The notes beneath the pieces are model-generated. The model did not search any database. It saw only the letters and a program-made list of their open reading frames with translations, and was not told where the DNA came from. From Heliorestis acidaminivorans (GTDB lineage Bacteria; Bacillota; Desulfitobacteriia; Heliobacteriales; Heliobacteriaceae), in NCBI RefSeq assembly GCF_008933955.1, contig NZ_WBXO01000001.1, positions 550,781-614,780 on the forward strand: a stretch of 64,000 nucleotides of DNA, in the 5' to 3' direction. Every line of letters begins with the position of its first letter. Within the stretch, counting starts at the first letter, position 1. The position numbers were made by a program, and so were the translations under genes. Shown here in pieces: positions 26,652 through 34,973 of the stretch.

Positions 26652-27107
26652 TCACTTAGAAGATTCATCACTTACTAACTGAACTTGCCGTACCCCACTA
26701 AGTCTTCTTAATTCCCCCTGCAAATGAGGAACATCAACAGAAAGCTGTGAAATATCGAGCACCAATAAAACAGGCGCTAGCCCTTTATCAGGAACGGATT
26801 GATTAATTGTTAAAATATTGCCATCAACAGCCGCAACCGTATTTAAGACACGAGACAATATACCCCGTTGATGCTCTAACAGTAGGCTTACAGAGAGAAT
26901 GTGAGGGCGCCCATTCCCTTGAAAGGGAAGAACGCCGTCTTTATATTTGTAATAGGCGCTTCTACTTAAGCCTACCTTCTCTACAGCTTCGCTAACCCTA
27001 CTAACTTCTCCTTTGGCCAACATCTCATTAGCCCACGCCGTTTTCAAGATTGCTTCTGGCAATATAGTGCCATCAACAAGATAAAAACGCTTTCCTCCTT
27101 TGTCCAT
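26652..27107 (-). CDS. ACT-domain protein, UPF0735/PheB type
   Basis: About 151 residues. The N-terminal part KRFYLVDGTILPEAILKTAW followed by LSRSAYYKYKDGVLPF is typical of the UPF0735 (PheB/YszB) family, and the C-terminal half is an ACT domain (LEHQRGILSRVLNTVAAVDGNILTINQSVPDKG). I start at MDKGGKRF, where GAGGTG is five bases upstream and family length is matched; an ATG 51 bases earlier also has an AGAGGT site. Probably an amino-acid-sensing protein. It heads the hom-thrC-thrB-lysC unit, 12 bases before hom. Confidence 0.85.
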   Translation of the reverse strand: MDKGGKRFYLVDGTILPEAILKTAWANEMLAKGEVSRVSEAVEKVGLSRSAYYKYKDGVLPFQGNGRPHILSVSLLLEHQRGILSRVLNTVAAVDGNILTINQSVPDKGLAPVLLVLDISQLSVDVPHLQGELRRLSGVRQVQLVSDESSK

Positions 27108-27232
27108 GGCTTCACCTCTGTCCATCCACGGTGGAGTATTTCCCTGTACGGTAGACATTATAGACCTCTTCTTCTCTAAGAGCAATAGGAAAAGAAGAAG
27201 TCGCACAATTAAATTTTACTATTATTATAGAA

Positions 27233-27955
27233 CTATTTTTTTCGTTTCAATATATTGACTAGAAAAACCATCATGGCCATGGCAAATAGTCCTGTGGGGA
27301 TGAGTACTTGTATTGGATTATACCAGGCACGGAGAGCTAAAAAGTCTATAGGGTTTGTTAAGATACGATAGAAAGGCTTTTCTTGGCTAGTACCTATGCG
27401 GAGCTGATATTTTCCTTCTTGTTTTTTTTCATCATAGACGATGATATAGTATTCGGCATCATCAGGTATAGGATACTGAAAAGCTTGCGTAATCCAATAA
27501 GAGTTTCCTGAAAAAGAATCGATGCGAGCTTTTTCTCGCTCTGCTGGTAGGACTTGATATGTTTTGTATTCAGATGGTAGTGGCAGAACAAAAGGAAAAT
27601 CATGATTGTTTGGCAATTCTGGACCTACTACAAAAAAAGCGGGGCGAAAAGAGTCAAGCCTAGATATCTGTGGAATGGACATTTCTAGAAGTAATTGCTC
27701 ACCTTTTTGGGCTTTAATAAGATAAAAATCACTTTGACCCTGAGAAGAAAAGTTTCCAAAAATCGTAGTAGGTTCTTGCAAGCTCTCAATTAAGATAGCA
27801 TTTTCAAAAGAAGTAGCTTGAGAACCACTGAAAATTATTTTTTCTTCAAAACCTTCTTCTGCTATTGCAAGGGAAGGAATAATGAAGAAAAAACATGTAA
27901 GCCAGAGGCCTAGGGGCAAAAGATAGTGTCTTTTCTTTCTACGAGTTAGATTCAC
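27233..27955 (-). CDS. secreted, membrane-anchored envelope protein
   Basis: 240 residues. A signal peptide (residues 1-32: basic LTRRKKRHYLLPLG, hydrophobic LWLTCFFFIIPSLAIA, then AEEG) is followed by an extracellular beta-rich domain and a C-terminal membrane segment (IQVLIPTGLFAMAMMVFLVNI) with a basic tail KRKK. The central part, ESLQEPTTIFGNFSSQGQSDFYLI to GKYQLRIGT, resembles the pre-peptidase C-terminal type beta-sandwich. The GTG start was chosen because GGAGGTG lies just before it. Function unknown. It is divergent from the Met/Pro-rich gene at 28131. Confidence 0.65.
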   Translation of the reverse strand: MNLTRRKKRHYLLPLGLWLTCFFFIIPSLAIAEEGFEEKIIFSGSQATSFENAILIESLQEPTTIFGNFSSQGQSDFYLIKAQKGEQLLLEMSIPQISRLDSFRPAFFVVGPELPNNHDFPFVLPLPSEYKTYQVLPAEREKARIDSFSGNSYWITQAFQYPIPDDAEYYIIVYDEKKQEGKYQLRIGTSQEKPFYRILTNPIDFLALRAWYNPIQVLIPTGLFAMAMMVFLVNILKRKK

Positions 27956-28130
27956 ACCTTCACCTCCTTCTAAAGGGAGCGTCACCTCTTAGAGTAGACT
28001 TACATATGATGTAGCGACAATTAACGATGTCTAATAAACAAATCCTTTCGTACGTTCGCCCAAGACGAAGCGTGTTTTAGTTGCTATGAACAGCTAAAAT
28101 GAAAGGTTCTAAAGGAAAGGGGATCCTTTT

Positions 28131-28718
28131 ATGAGTGATTGCCGCTACCCACCTTATCCTTGTCATCCTCCAAAGCCTCCCAAAAAACCAGTAAAAAGAG
28201 AACCTATTGAAGAGTGCCATCGCCTTATGAGAGAACAGGAAAAACGGATGGAACGAATGGTTATGTCCATGGTTGATCAGTACGGACAGCATATGTATCG
28301 ACGGTTATATAAACATATGCAAATGATGTTCCTATGCATGATGGATGATCTGAAATCAACGATGCCAACACCACCTCCACCACGTCCCTGTGAGCCTAAA
28401 GTTCCTGAGCGTCGCCCATTGCCTCCTAAAGCTCCCAAAAAAACTTGCCCACCACCTAAAATTCCTGCTATACCAAAGCCAGTACAACCTATTGAAGAAC
28501 CACCTAAACCAATCAAAAAGCCAGCTCCGCCTAAACCTATCGAAAAACCTCTACCACCTAAGCCTATTGAAAAACCTCTACCACCTAAGCCTATTGAAAA
28601 ACCTCTACCACCTAAGCCTATTGAAAAACCTGCCCCACCTATAAAAAAACCTGACCTTGTTCCTTTTTCTGAGCCTTTACCAACACCAGAAGAGAACAAA
28701 GATCCTAACAAACAATAG
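28131..28718 (+). CDS. Met-rich, proline-repeat protein
   Basis: 195 residues, no signal peptide. Three parts: an N-terminal Cys/Pro segment (CRYPPYPCHPPKPPKKP); a helical middle rich in Met, His and Arg (about residues 28-75, with 13-14 Met); and a Pro/Lys tail ending acidic (PTPEENKDPNK). The tail has four near-identical 9-residue units KPIEKP(L/A)PP. AAGGAAAGGGG lies eight bases before the ATG. Function unknown. Coat- or cell-surface-like composition would suit a spore coat or exosporium protein, which is inference. Codon use in the repeats is nearly identical from unit to unit, showing recent expansion. Confidence 0.7.
   Translation: MSDCRYPPYPCHPPKPPKKPVKREPIEECHRLMREQEKRMERMVMSMVDQYGQHMYRRLYKHMQMMFLCMMDDLKSTMPTPPPPRPCEPKVPERRPLPPKAPKKTCPPPKIPAIPKPVQPIEEPPKPIKKPAPPKPIEKPLPPKPIEKPLPPKPIEKPLPPKPIEKPAPPIKKPDLVPFSEPLPTPEENKDPNKQ
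28533..28641 (+). repeat. 27-bp in-frame tandem repeats
   Basis: Four copies of a 27-bp unit coding KPIEKPLPP (the last reads KPIEKPAPP). The two central copies are base-identical, and the first and last differ at a few sites. Period was measured from successive AAGCCTATTG positions 28560 and 28587. Confidence 0.85.
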
Positions 28719-28763
28719 CAAGCATTTCCCTCATAAAGTCATAAAAAGCATTTAAATAAATAC

Positions 28764-28808
28764 AGCAAGCCCCTCGAACTGCCACGCTTACAGTCTGAGG
28801 GGCTTGCT
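28764..28808. terminator. bidirectional terminator between the repeat protein and GIY-YIG genes
   Basis: AGCAAGCCCCTC/GAGGGGCTTGCT, twelve perfect base pairs, with a 21-base loop. It lies between two convergent genes and could serve both. Confidence 0.8.
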
Positions 28809-28834
28809 ATATTGCACTTTTCTATACTTTTATA

Positions 28835-29116
28835 TTAGGATTTTATTTCTAAATCTTGACTTCTCAGCTTTTCTGTAAAGAAATTGATTAAAGCTACTTT
28901 TTCTGATCGTTTCAACTGTTTTATTTCCCATTCTCGACGTTGTGCTTCCTGTCTTGTCTCTTTAAATTCCCAGTAGATAAGTTTAACAGGTAGCCGAGCT
29001 CTAGTATAAGCACTGCCTGTTCCGTCGTTATGACGCTCTACTCTTTTGGTTAAGTCAACAGTCCAGCCAGTATAGAAAGAGCCGTCAGCACAGTGCAAAA
29101 TATAAGTATAAGCCAT
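28835..29116 (-). CDS. GIY-YIG nuclease-domain protein
   Basis: 93 residues, the single-domain YhbQ/UPF0213 type. YTYILHCADGSFYTGWTVDLTKRVERHNDGTGSAYTRARLP carries the GIY-YIG core (YIL...YTG), the conserved Arg and the His-N motif; the catalytic-type Glu is in LIYWEFKETRQEAQRREWEIK. Likely acts on branched or damaged DNA, by family; the exact role is unknown. Its ATG overlaps the topB stop (TAATG). Confidence 0.88.
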   Translation of the reverse strand: MAYTYILHCADGSFYTGWTVDLTKRVERHNDGTGSAYTRARLPVKLIYWEFKETRQEAQRREWEIKQLKRSEKVALINFFTEKLRSQDLEIKS

Positions 29117-31302
29117 TAGAATTGAAACTCCACTTTCCCGTCTTTGATAACTAAAGTAGCTGAGAAGGCATTGCCAGCTTTGGAACGGAAGCCTTTGAGG
29201 AGACCTGTCTTACCTTTGCTAAGTAAGGTTCGAACTGTTGCTACCGTGACTTTCTTGCCAGCTATCTCTTTCCAAATAACGAAAGAACAACCTTCTTTCC
29301 AGCTAGAACAACCGTAGCCTTTTTTGCCTTCAATAATTTCACCTCGACAAAGGGGACAAAAGCCAAAAGCATTAGCCTTCACTTCAGCTTGCTTGCTCGT
29401 ACCTCTTGAAACCTTGTCCTTAGCAAAGGTAGAGCTTGGTTTTTCCTCTTTTATTACTTGCGGCGCTTTTTGCAAATTAACAATTAAACTATGTATATAT
29501 TGATGTAATTCTTGCAGGTACATCTCTTCTTGTAAAGTGCCATCTTCAATTTGAGACAATTTATCCTCCCAAAGGGCAGTTAAAGCTGGCGACTTGATTG
29601 CTTCATCTTGAATAGCCTGGACGACTTGTAAGCCAAAATCGGTGGCCACAATCTGCTTAACTTTTCCTTTACCAACTCGAACAATCATCTCAAGCTTTAA
29701 TAGCTTCTCAACAATAGCCGCTCTTGTTGCTTCTGTTCCCAACCCTAAAGGCTTTAAGATGCCTTTTAAGGCTCTATCATCCAAAAACTCTGCAATGTTT
29801 TGCATGGCCTTAATGATAGTGCCGTCTGTAAAAAGTGGTGGCGCTGTAGTTACTCTCTCTTCTAACACCTTATCGGTAACAGGAAAAATCTCCCCAACTC
29901 TTACCTGAGGTAAGAGCTGTTCTTCCTCACCATCTTCTTCAGCTTCCTTTCGTGACTTGCCATCCTCTTCATGTTGATATAGTGCAAGCCAACCAGGTTG
30001 TATAAGCTTTTTACCGCGAGAACGAAAAACCAGGCCTTCTCGATCTACAATGGCCATTAATATTTCTTTCTTTTCATAGTGCGCAGGTGGTAAAAAGATG
30101 GCTAAAAAACGCCTTAAGACCATTAAGTAAATAGCTTTTTCTTGGCTTGACAATAGCAACAAATCTACGTTCTTGCCTGTAGGTATCAAGCCGTGGTGAT
30201 CAGTCACCTTACTGCTATCCATATACTTTTTACTTAACTTAGGCAAAGGAGCGCTTAGAATCTGACGAGTTATGTCAGCTAATTCTGGAATGGCTTCAGC
30301 AACCTTGACCAAAGTCGGTAGTTGTGGTATGAGAGAAGGTTCTATATGTCTTGACGATGTTCTTGGATAGGACAAGCATTTATGTTTTTCGTAAAGAGCC
30401 TGAGCAATCGATAAAGTCTTATCAGCAGAAAAACCAAAAGCTTTAGCCGCTGTAATTTGTAGGTCTGATAAATTAAAAAGTGGTGGCGCACTTTGCATTT
30501 CTTTTTTGTTTTCTTGCTTTACAACTTGTCCTTTTTGATTATTCAGCTCTTCCACAATCGCTTCTGCTTGAGATCGCTCTGAAAAACGAGCCAGCTTATC
30601 TCCTGCTTCTGTCAAAAGAGTCCCCCAAAAAGCATTATCAAAGCAGGCTTTAACGAGGAAGTAAGGTTCTGGTTGGAAATCGCGATGCTCTTCAGTACGT
30701 CGAGCAATTAAGGTCAAGGTTGGCGTCATAACCCGTCCCACATTAATCTTACGGCCAGCAGTGAGCGAAACAGCTGGTGAAGCATTCATCCCTACGATCC
30801 AGTCCGATTGTGCTCGCAAACGTGCCGCTTTAGATAGACCCCCATAGGCATCATAATTTTGCATTGCTTGCCAAGCCTTGCTAATGCCATCATCAGTAAA
30901 GGTTGAAAGCCATAATCGCTTAACAGGCAGGCTAGAGCAAGCTAATTCATAGATATAGTCGAATATTAATTGTCCTTCCCGACCAGCATCAGTAGCGCAA
31001 ACTACAAAGCGAAATTTACGCTGTTGTAACAGTGCTTTCAGCGCATTGAATTCTTTGACTGTCCCGCTTCGGACTTTCAGTGGAATCTTATCTGGTAGAA
31101 TAGGTAGGTTTTTGAGACTCCAACGCTTGTATTTGCTATCAATCTCACCAGGTGTCATAAGCTCCACTAAATGTCCGCGAGCATGTGCAATGACAAAGTT
31201 TTCATCCTCTAAGAAGCCTTGCTTGTTTTTTCTAGCTTTCGGCGCAAGCACTCGAGCAAATTCTCGAGCTGCCGATGCTTTTTCCGCTATTACTAAAATC
31301 AT
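29116..31302 (-). CDS. topB: DNA topoisomerase III
   Basis: Type IA topoisomerase that relaxes negative supercoils and decatenates. The Toprim start MILVIAEKASAAREFARVL, VCATDAGREGQLIFDYIYE, and LRAQSDWIVGMNASPAVS are visible. The active-site tyrosine is in HKCLSYPRTSSRHIE near residue 309 of this start. The C-terminus carries a zinc ribbon (FCPLCRGEIIEGKKGYGC...GCSF). I start at MILV; the in-frame upstream extension contains the terminator at 31338-31359. 728 residues is normal. Confidence 0.93.
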   Translation of the reverse strand: MILVIAEKASAAREFARVLAPKARKNKQGFLEDENFVIAHARGHLVELMTPGEIDSKYKRWSLKNLPILPDKIPLKVRSGTVKEFNALKALLQQRKFRFVVCATDAGREGQLIFDYIYELACSSLPVKRLWLSTFTDDGISKAWQAMQNYDAYGGLSKAARLRAQSDWIVGMNASPAVSLTAGRKINVGRVMTPTLTLIARRTEEHRDFQPEPYFLVKACFDNAFWGTLLTEAGDKLARFSERSQAEAIVEELNNQKGQVVKQENKKEMQSAPPLFNLSDLQITAAKAFGFSADKTLSIAQALYEKHKCLSYPRTSSRHIEPSLIPQLPTLVKVAEAIPELADITRQILSAPLPKLSKKYMDSSKVTDHHGLIPTGKNVDLLLLSSQEKAIYLMVLRRFLAIFLPPAHYEKKEILMAIVDREGLVFRSRGKKLIQPGWLALYQHEEDGKSRKEAEEDGEEEQLLPQVRVGEIFPVTDKVLEERVTTAPPLFTDGTIIKAMQNIAEFLDDRALKGILKPLGLGTEATRAAIVEKLLKLEMIVRVGKGKVKQIVATDFGLQVVQAIQDEAIKSPALTALWEDKLSQIEDGTLQEEMYLQELHQYIHSLIVNLQKAPQVIKEEKPSSTFAKDKVSRGTSKQAEVKANAFGFCPLCRGEIIEGKKGYGCSSWKEGCSFVIWKEIAGKKVTVATVRTLLSKGKTGLLKGFRSKAGNAFSATLVIKDGKVEFQF

Positions 31303-31337
31303 CTTGACCGTCCCATCCTCAAAAAAGACGAAAGAAA

Positions 31338-31359
31338 AAGCGGGACCAGTGCCCCGCTT
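31338..31359 (-). terminator. intrinsic terminator after ispH-S1
   Basis: AAGCGGG/CCCGCTT with an eight-base loop; the minus strand continues TTTCTTTCG. It lies 53 bases after the ispH-S1 stop and before the topB start. Confidence 0.8.
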
Positions 31360-31412
31360 CTTTGTTCTATACTTCAAGAGCAATTCAATGTAGAATCACC
31401 TGCTCAGGAAAA

Positions 31413-33440
31413 TTAGTTTTCCTGATTATCCAGGTAAGCTTGAACTTCTGCTTGCTCCTGATCATCCTGAACGGCACGCATGCTTAAAGAGATGCGGCGC
31501 TCGTCTTCTTTGATATCTAAAACTTTAGCTTTAACTTGTTGACCTACAGAAACAACATCTTCAGGCTTATTGACACGACGGTCTGCTAACTGAGAAATGT
31601 GAATCAAACCATCTACGCCAGGCTCTAACTCAGCAAAAGCACCAAAAGTTGTTAAACGAACGATGGTGACTTCAATGATAGAGTCAATAGGATATTTCTC
31701 CGTAACAGTACTCCAGGGATTAGGAAGAACTTGCTTCAAACCTAGAGATACTTTTTCTTTATCGCGATCTACTTTTAGCACGTATACATCAATTAGATCG
31801 CCTTCTTTGACAACATCGCTAGGATGCTTAACTCGTCCCCAAGACATTTCAGAAATATGCAGAAGACCGTCTACACCACCTAAGTCAACAAAAGCACCGA
31901 AGTCAGTCAAACGACGAACTGTACCACGGCGAGTCTGATGATCTTCGATCTCTTCCCAAGTCTGCTTACGAGCTTTTTGATATTCTTCTTCTAGAACTAC
32001 TTTCTGTGATAAGACAGCATTGTTCCGTTGATCATCTATTTCCATAATCTTCATGCGTAAGGTTTGACCTAGATACTGATCTAAGTCCTCTACATAACCA
32101 CGTTCAATTAGAGAAGCTGGCACAAAGCCGATAATACCAATATCAACGCGAAGTCCGCCTTTGACGACAGCGATAACTTCGCCAGTCACAATATCACCGC
32201 GCTCTTTGGCTTCTTTTATGGCTACGATCTTCTCTTGCTCAATAGCTCTACGACGTGATAGTAGAAGTGTACCGTCTTCATTTTCAGCCTTGAGAACTAC
32301 AACTGGGATCTCTTGACCAACTTTCACAATCTCTTCTACATTATCAGGAACTCTTGGAGCAATCTCTCGGCGAGGAATTACACCTTCTGATTTGCCACCA
32401 ACATGAACGAGTATTTCATCGTAACTTACTTTTACAACTTCGCCTGTAATCAGTTGTCCTTCTTCGAACTTTTTCTGACCTTCTTCATACTTCTTGAAGG
32501 TCTCTTCAAAAGTTCCCATATCCTCCATGTCAGCCTCTTGTGTTACTTCTTCTGGCTGTTGTGCATTTTCTTGTTCTACTGTTTCCTTGTTCTCTGTTCC
32601 TTCTTGATTCCAGTCGGACATTCTCTGAACTACCTCCTCGATTATCCAGTGGGGCGTAGAAGCCCCTGCCGTAATTCCGGCTTTTTGAATTCCTTGAAAG
32701 CATTGACAGTCCAATTCTTCAGGCTTTTCTATGTGATAGGTGGGCACGCCGGCCTCACGACAAATTTGAGCCAACTTTTTTGTATTGGAGCTATTATGCC
32801 CCCCAATGACCACCATCACATCAACCTGCTCAACAAGCTTTTGCGCCGCTGTTTGTCGCTTTGCTGTAGCTGAGCAGATGGTGTTTTCAACCTCCAAGTG
32901 TAGACCTTCTTTTTGGCCAAGGACCAAGGCTATCTCGCGCAATGTACTTTCTTTTAGAGTAGTTTGCGCAATTAATGCTACCTTACCCTCGAGGTTTAAC
33001 GCTTCTGCTTCTTTTTGATTAGCTATCACTAGGGCTTTTCCCCCAGTCCAGGCAACAATACCTTGGACTTCTGGGTGTTCTTGATCGCCCGCTACAACAA
33101 CTTGATAGCCTTCTTCTGTGAAGCGCTGTGCAGCCTTTTGAACTTTTTTGACAAAGGGACAAGTGGCATCGATAAGTTCAAAATCTCGCTGTTCAGCGAG
33201 GCCATATACTTCAGGACCGACGCCGTGAGAACGGATCACAACCCTGTTCGGATTGTCTTCATGGAAGGTCTGGATCACTTTAACGCCTTGCTGAGCCAGT
33301 CTTTCAACAACCTGTGGATTGTGTATCAAAGGACCATAAGTTGCTACATCACCATTTTTTTGCAGTTCTTCTTCCACTTTGTCCAAGGCTCTCTGAACAC
33401 CAAAACAGAACCCAGCGTGTTCCGCCAGGAAGACTTGCAA
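31413..33440 (-). CDS. ispH: IspH (HMBPP reductase) fused to ribosomal protein S1 domains
   Basis: Residues 1-280 are IspH: QVFLAEHAGFCFGVQRALD, DATCPFVKKVQ and ENTICSATAKRQ carry the three cluster cysteines, and it makes IPP and DMAPP in the last MEP-pathway step. A Gln/Glu-rich linker (about residues 285-330) leads to four S1 repeats: ITGEVVKVSYDEILVHVGG, VTGEVIAVVKGGLRVDIG, GTVRRLTDFGAFVDLGGVDG and VTIVRLTTFGAFAELEPGVDG. The fusion is known from Clostridia. I start at a TTG eight bases after GAGGAG; ATG nine bases upstream sits too close to it. IPP is the precursor of the menaquinone tail. Confidence 0.92.
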   Translation of the reverse strand: MQVFLAEHAGFCFGVQRALDKVEEELQKNGDVATYGPLIHNPQVVERLAQQGVKVIQTFHEDNPNRVVIRSHGVGPEVYGLAEQRDFELIDATCPFVKKVQKAAQRFTEEGYQVVVAGDQEHPEVQGIVAWTGGKALVIANQKEAEALNLEGKVALIAQTTLKESTLREIALVLGQKEGLHLEVENTICSATAKRQTAAQKLVEQVDVMVVIGGHNSSNTKKLAQICREAGVPTYHIEKPEELDCQCFQGIQKAGITAGASTPHWIIEEVVQRMSDWNQEGTENKETVEQENAQQPEEVTQEADMEDMGTFEETFKKYEEGQKKFEEGQLITGEVVKVSYDEILVHVGGKSEGVIPRREIAPRVPDNVEEIVKVGQEIPVVVLKAENEDGTLLLSRRRAIEQEKIVAIKEAKERGDIVTGEVIAVVKGGLRVDIGIIGFVPASLIERGYVEDLDQYLGQTLRMKIMEIDDQRNNAVLSQKVVLEEEYQKARKQTWEEIEDHQTRRGTVRRLTDFGAFVDLGGVDGLLHISEMSWGRVKHPSDVVKEGDLIDVYVLKVDRDKEKVSLGLKQVLPNPWSTVTEKYPIDSIIEVTIVRLTTFGAFAELEPGVDGLIHISQLADRRVNKPEDVVSVGQQVKAKVLDIKEDERRISLSMRAVQDDQEQAEVQAYLDNQEN

Positions 33441-33513
33441 TCCCATCACTCCTCGTCACGTTCTGGTACTATTTTCGAGATAAAACGGATAATTCCTGCT
33501 TAGCACATAAAAA

Positions 33514-33544
33514 TTCCCCTTTAGCTCAAGGCTACAAAGGGGAA
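33514..33544 (-). terminator. intrinsic terminator after plsC (end of aro unit)
   Basis: TTCCCCTTTAGC/GCTACAAAGGGGAA stem with one bulge; the minus strand continues TTTTTATG. Marks the end of the aroF-pheA-tyrA-aroA-cmk-plsC transcript. Confidence 0.75.
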
Positions 33545-33575
33545 AAAGCAAAGCAATAAGGTTGGTTCGTTTATA

Positions 33576-34250
33576 TTAAAAAGCTCTGCTTTCGCGGCCT
33601 TTCTCAATTTGTTCTGCAATAGAATTCATAATCTGGTCCGTTATTTCTTGTAGCTTTTGACTTGTAACTTTCTCACCTTCTGCCGTCTCAATCAGAATCG
33701 GTGGACCTACAGAAACAATACAGGGATTGCTTCGACGGTCTGATAAAACATTGGCGCTGTTATACAAGCCTATAGGTACGATGGGAGCACCTGCTTTAGC
33801 AGCAATAAGCGCTACTCCTGCTTTGGCTTCTCCTAGTTTACCCGTTTTGCTTCTCGTTCCTTCAGGAAATAAACCGATTACTTTATTTTGCCCCAGAAGA
33901 TCTATAGACCTTTTCAAGGCCTTTCTTCCAGAGCCTCCCCGTTCTACAGGATAAGCACCAAAATTGCGCAATAGAGTTCCTAAGAGAGGAACTTGAAAAA
34001 GTTCTAGTTTGGCCATAAAGTGCACAGGTCTCTGAATAGCACAACCAACAATGAGTGGATCCCAATTAGAGACATGATTCGAAACGATTATTACAGGTCC
34101 TGATTGGGGAACATTCTCAAAGCCTTTTAGTTCCCAACGACAGATTTTTGCAAAAAACCAGAACAAGATAGGTCTAAAAAAACGGAAGAGAGCTGAAGGT
34201 CTTTCGTGGGGCTGGTACTCTTCTCTGTCTTTATCTTGCAAGCTCTTCAC
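33576..34250 (-). CDS. plsC: 1-acyl-sn-glycerol-3-phosphate acyltransferase
   Basis: LPLAT-family enzyme making phosphatidic acid for membranes. The catalytic HX4D motif is SNHVSNWDPLIVG near residues 57-69, and the second motif GLFPEGTRSKTG is near 125-136; VPIGLYNS is a later family motif. 224 residues is normal. It overlaps cmk by four bases and is the last gene of the aromatic unit. The start is GTG; a TTG nine bases inside is also possible. Confidence 0.9.
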   Translation of the reverse strand: MKSLQDKDREEYQPHERPSALFRFFRPILFWFFAKICRWELKGFENVPQSGPVIIVSNHVSNWDPLIVGCAIQRPVHFMAKLELFQVPLLGTLLRNFGAYPVERGGSGRKALKRSIDLLGQNKVIGLFPEGTRSKTGKLGEAKAGVALIAAKAGAPIVPIGLYNSANVLSDRRSNPCIVSVGPPILIETAEGEKVTSQKLQEITDQIMNSIAEQIEKGRESRAF

Positions 34251-34921
34251 CTGCCTCTTCGGGCAGTAAGGTCTAAGATTATTTGAATTACTGCTTCGAT
34301 TTCAAGACCTGTCGTATCAAGGATAGAAGCATCTTCAGCTCTTACTAGAGGAGATACTTCACGGGAAGCATCTTGCTCATCGCGACGCTGAATTTCTTCT
34401 TTTAACACTTCTTCATTAACAGGAATGCCTTTTGCTGTCATTTCCAGATAACGCCGACGAGCTCTTTCTTCAATCGAGGCAGTAAGAAAAATTTTGATCT
34501 GTGCAAAAGGTAAGACATGACTACCGATATCTCGACCATCCATGACCACACTTTGTGAACGAGCCATTGCTCTTTGCTGTTCAACCATAATCATGCGCAC
34601 GCCTGCTACTGCGGCCACTTGCGATACATGGCTAGAGACTAAGGGACTTCGAATAGCTTCTGTAACTTCTATATTTTCAACAAAGACATGTAATCGCTCT
34701 TCCTTTTGGACTAAATTAATCGTGCTATTATGAGCTAAATTGGTAAGGGCTTGTTCATCAAATAAAGATACATTTTTCTCCAAAGCAAGGCAGGTTAGGG
34801 CTCTATACATGGCACCTGTGTCAATATATAAGTATCCTAATCGTCGCGCTACTTCTTTTGCTACCGTACTTTTACCAGCTCCGGCAGGACCATCTATAGC
34901 AATCTGTATCGGTTCTATCAC
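34247..34921 (-). CDS. cmk: cytidylate kinase
   Basis: Phosphorylates CMP and dCMP. The P-loop IAIDGPAGAGKSTVAKEVA is at residues 7-25, then YLYIDTGAMYRALTC; VMDGRDIGSHVLPFAQIKIFLTAS and REVSPLVRAEDASILDTTGL are typical. 224 residues is normal. In many Firmicutes aroA, cmk, plsC and ispH-S1 lie in this order, as here. It begins GTG after AAGGAG and follows aroA by about 50 bases. Confidence 0.94.
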   Translation of the reverse strand: MIEPIQIAIDGPAGAGKSTVAKEVARRLGYLYIDTGAMYRALTCLALEKNVSLFDEQALTNLAHNSTINLVQKEERLHVFVENIEVTEAIRSPLVSSHVSQVAAVAGVRMIMVEQQRAMARSQSVVMDGRDIGSHVLPFAQIKIFLTASIEERARRRYLEMTAKGIPVNEEVLKEEIQRRDEQDASREVSPLVRAEDASILDTTGLEIEAVIQIILDLTARRGR

Positions 34922-34973
34922 TATTCTTAATACTCCTTAAGCTATCTTTTCTGTCTATTGTATCATATTTTAT

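Noticed and set aside
27207..27232. Threonine-operon leader attenuator
   Set aside because: The space before the ACT-protein gene is short and holds no hairpin or leader peptide.
28533..28641. CRISPR-like array
   Set aside because: The 27-bp repeats are contiguous without spacers and stay in frame within a protein gene.
28277..28711. Glycine-rich 144-residue frame on the minus strand
   Set aside because: It is the antisense of the proline repeats (CCx becomes GGx) and has no ribosome site.
32403..33503. Plus-strand hydrophobic frames over ispH-S1
   Set aside because: Composition follows from the antisense of an acidic, Gln-rich linker and S1 repeats; no ribosome sites.
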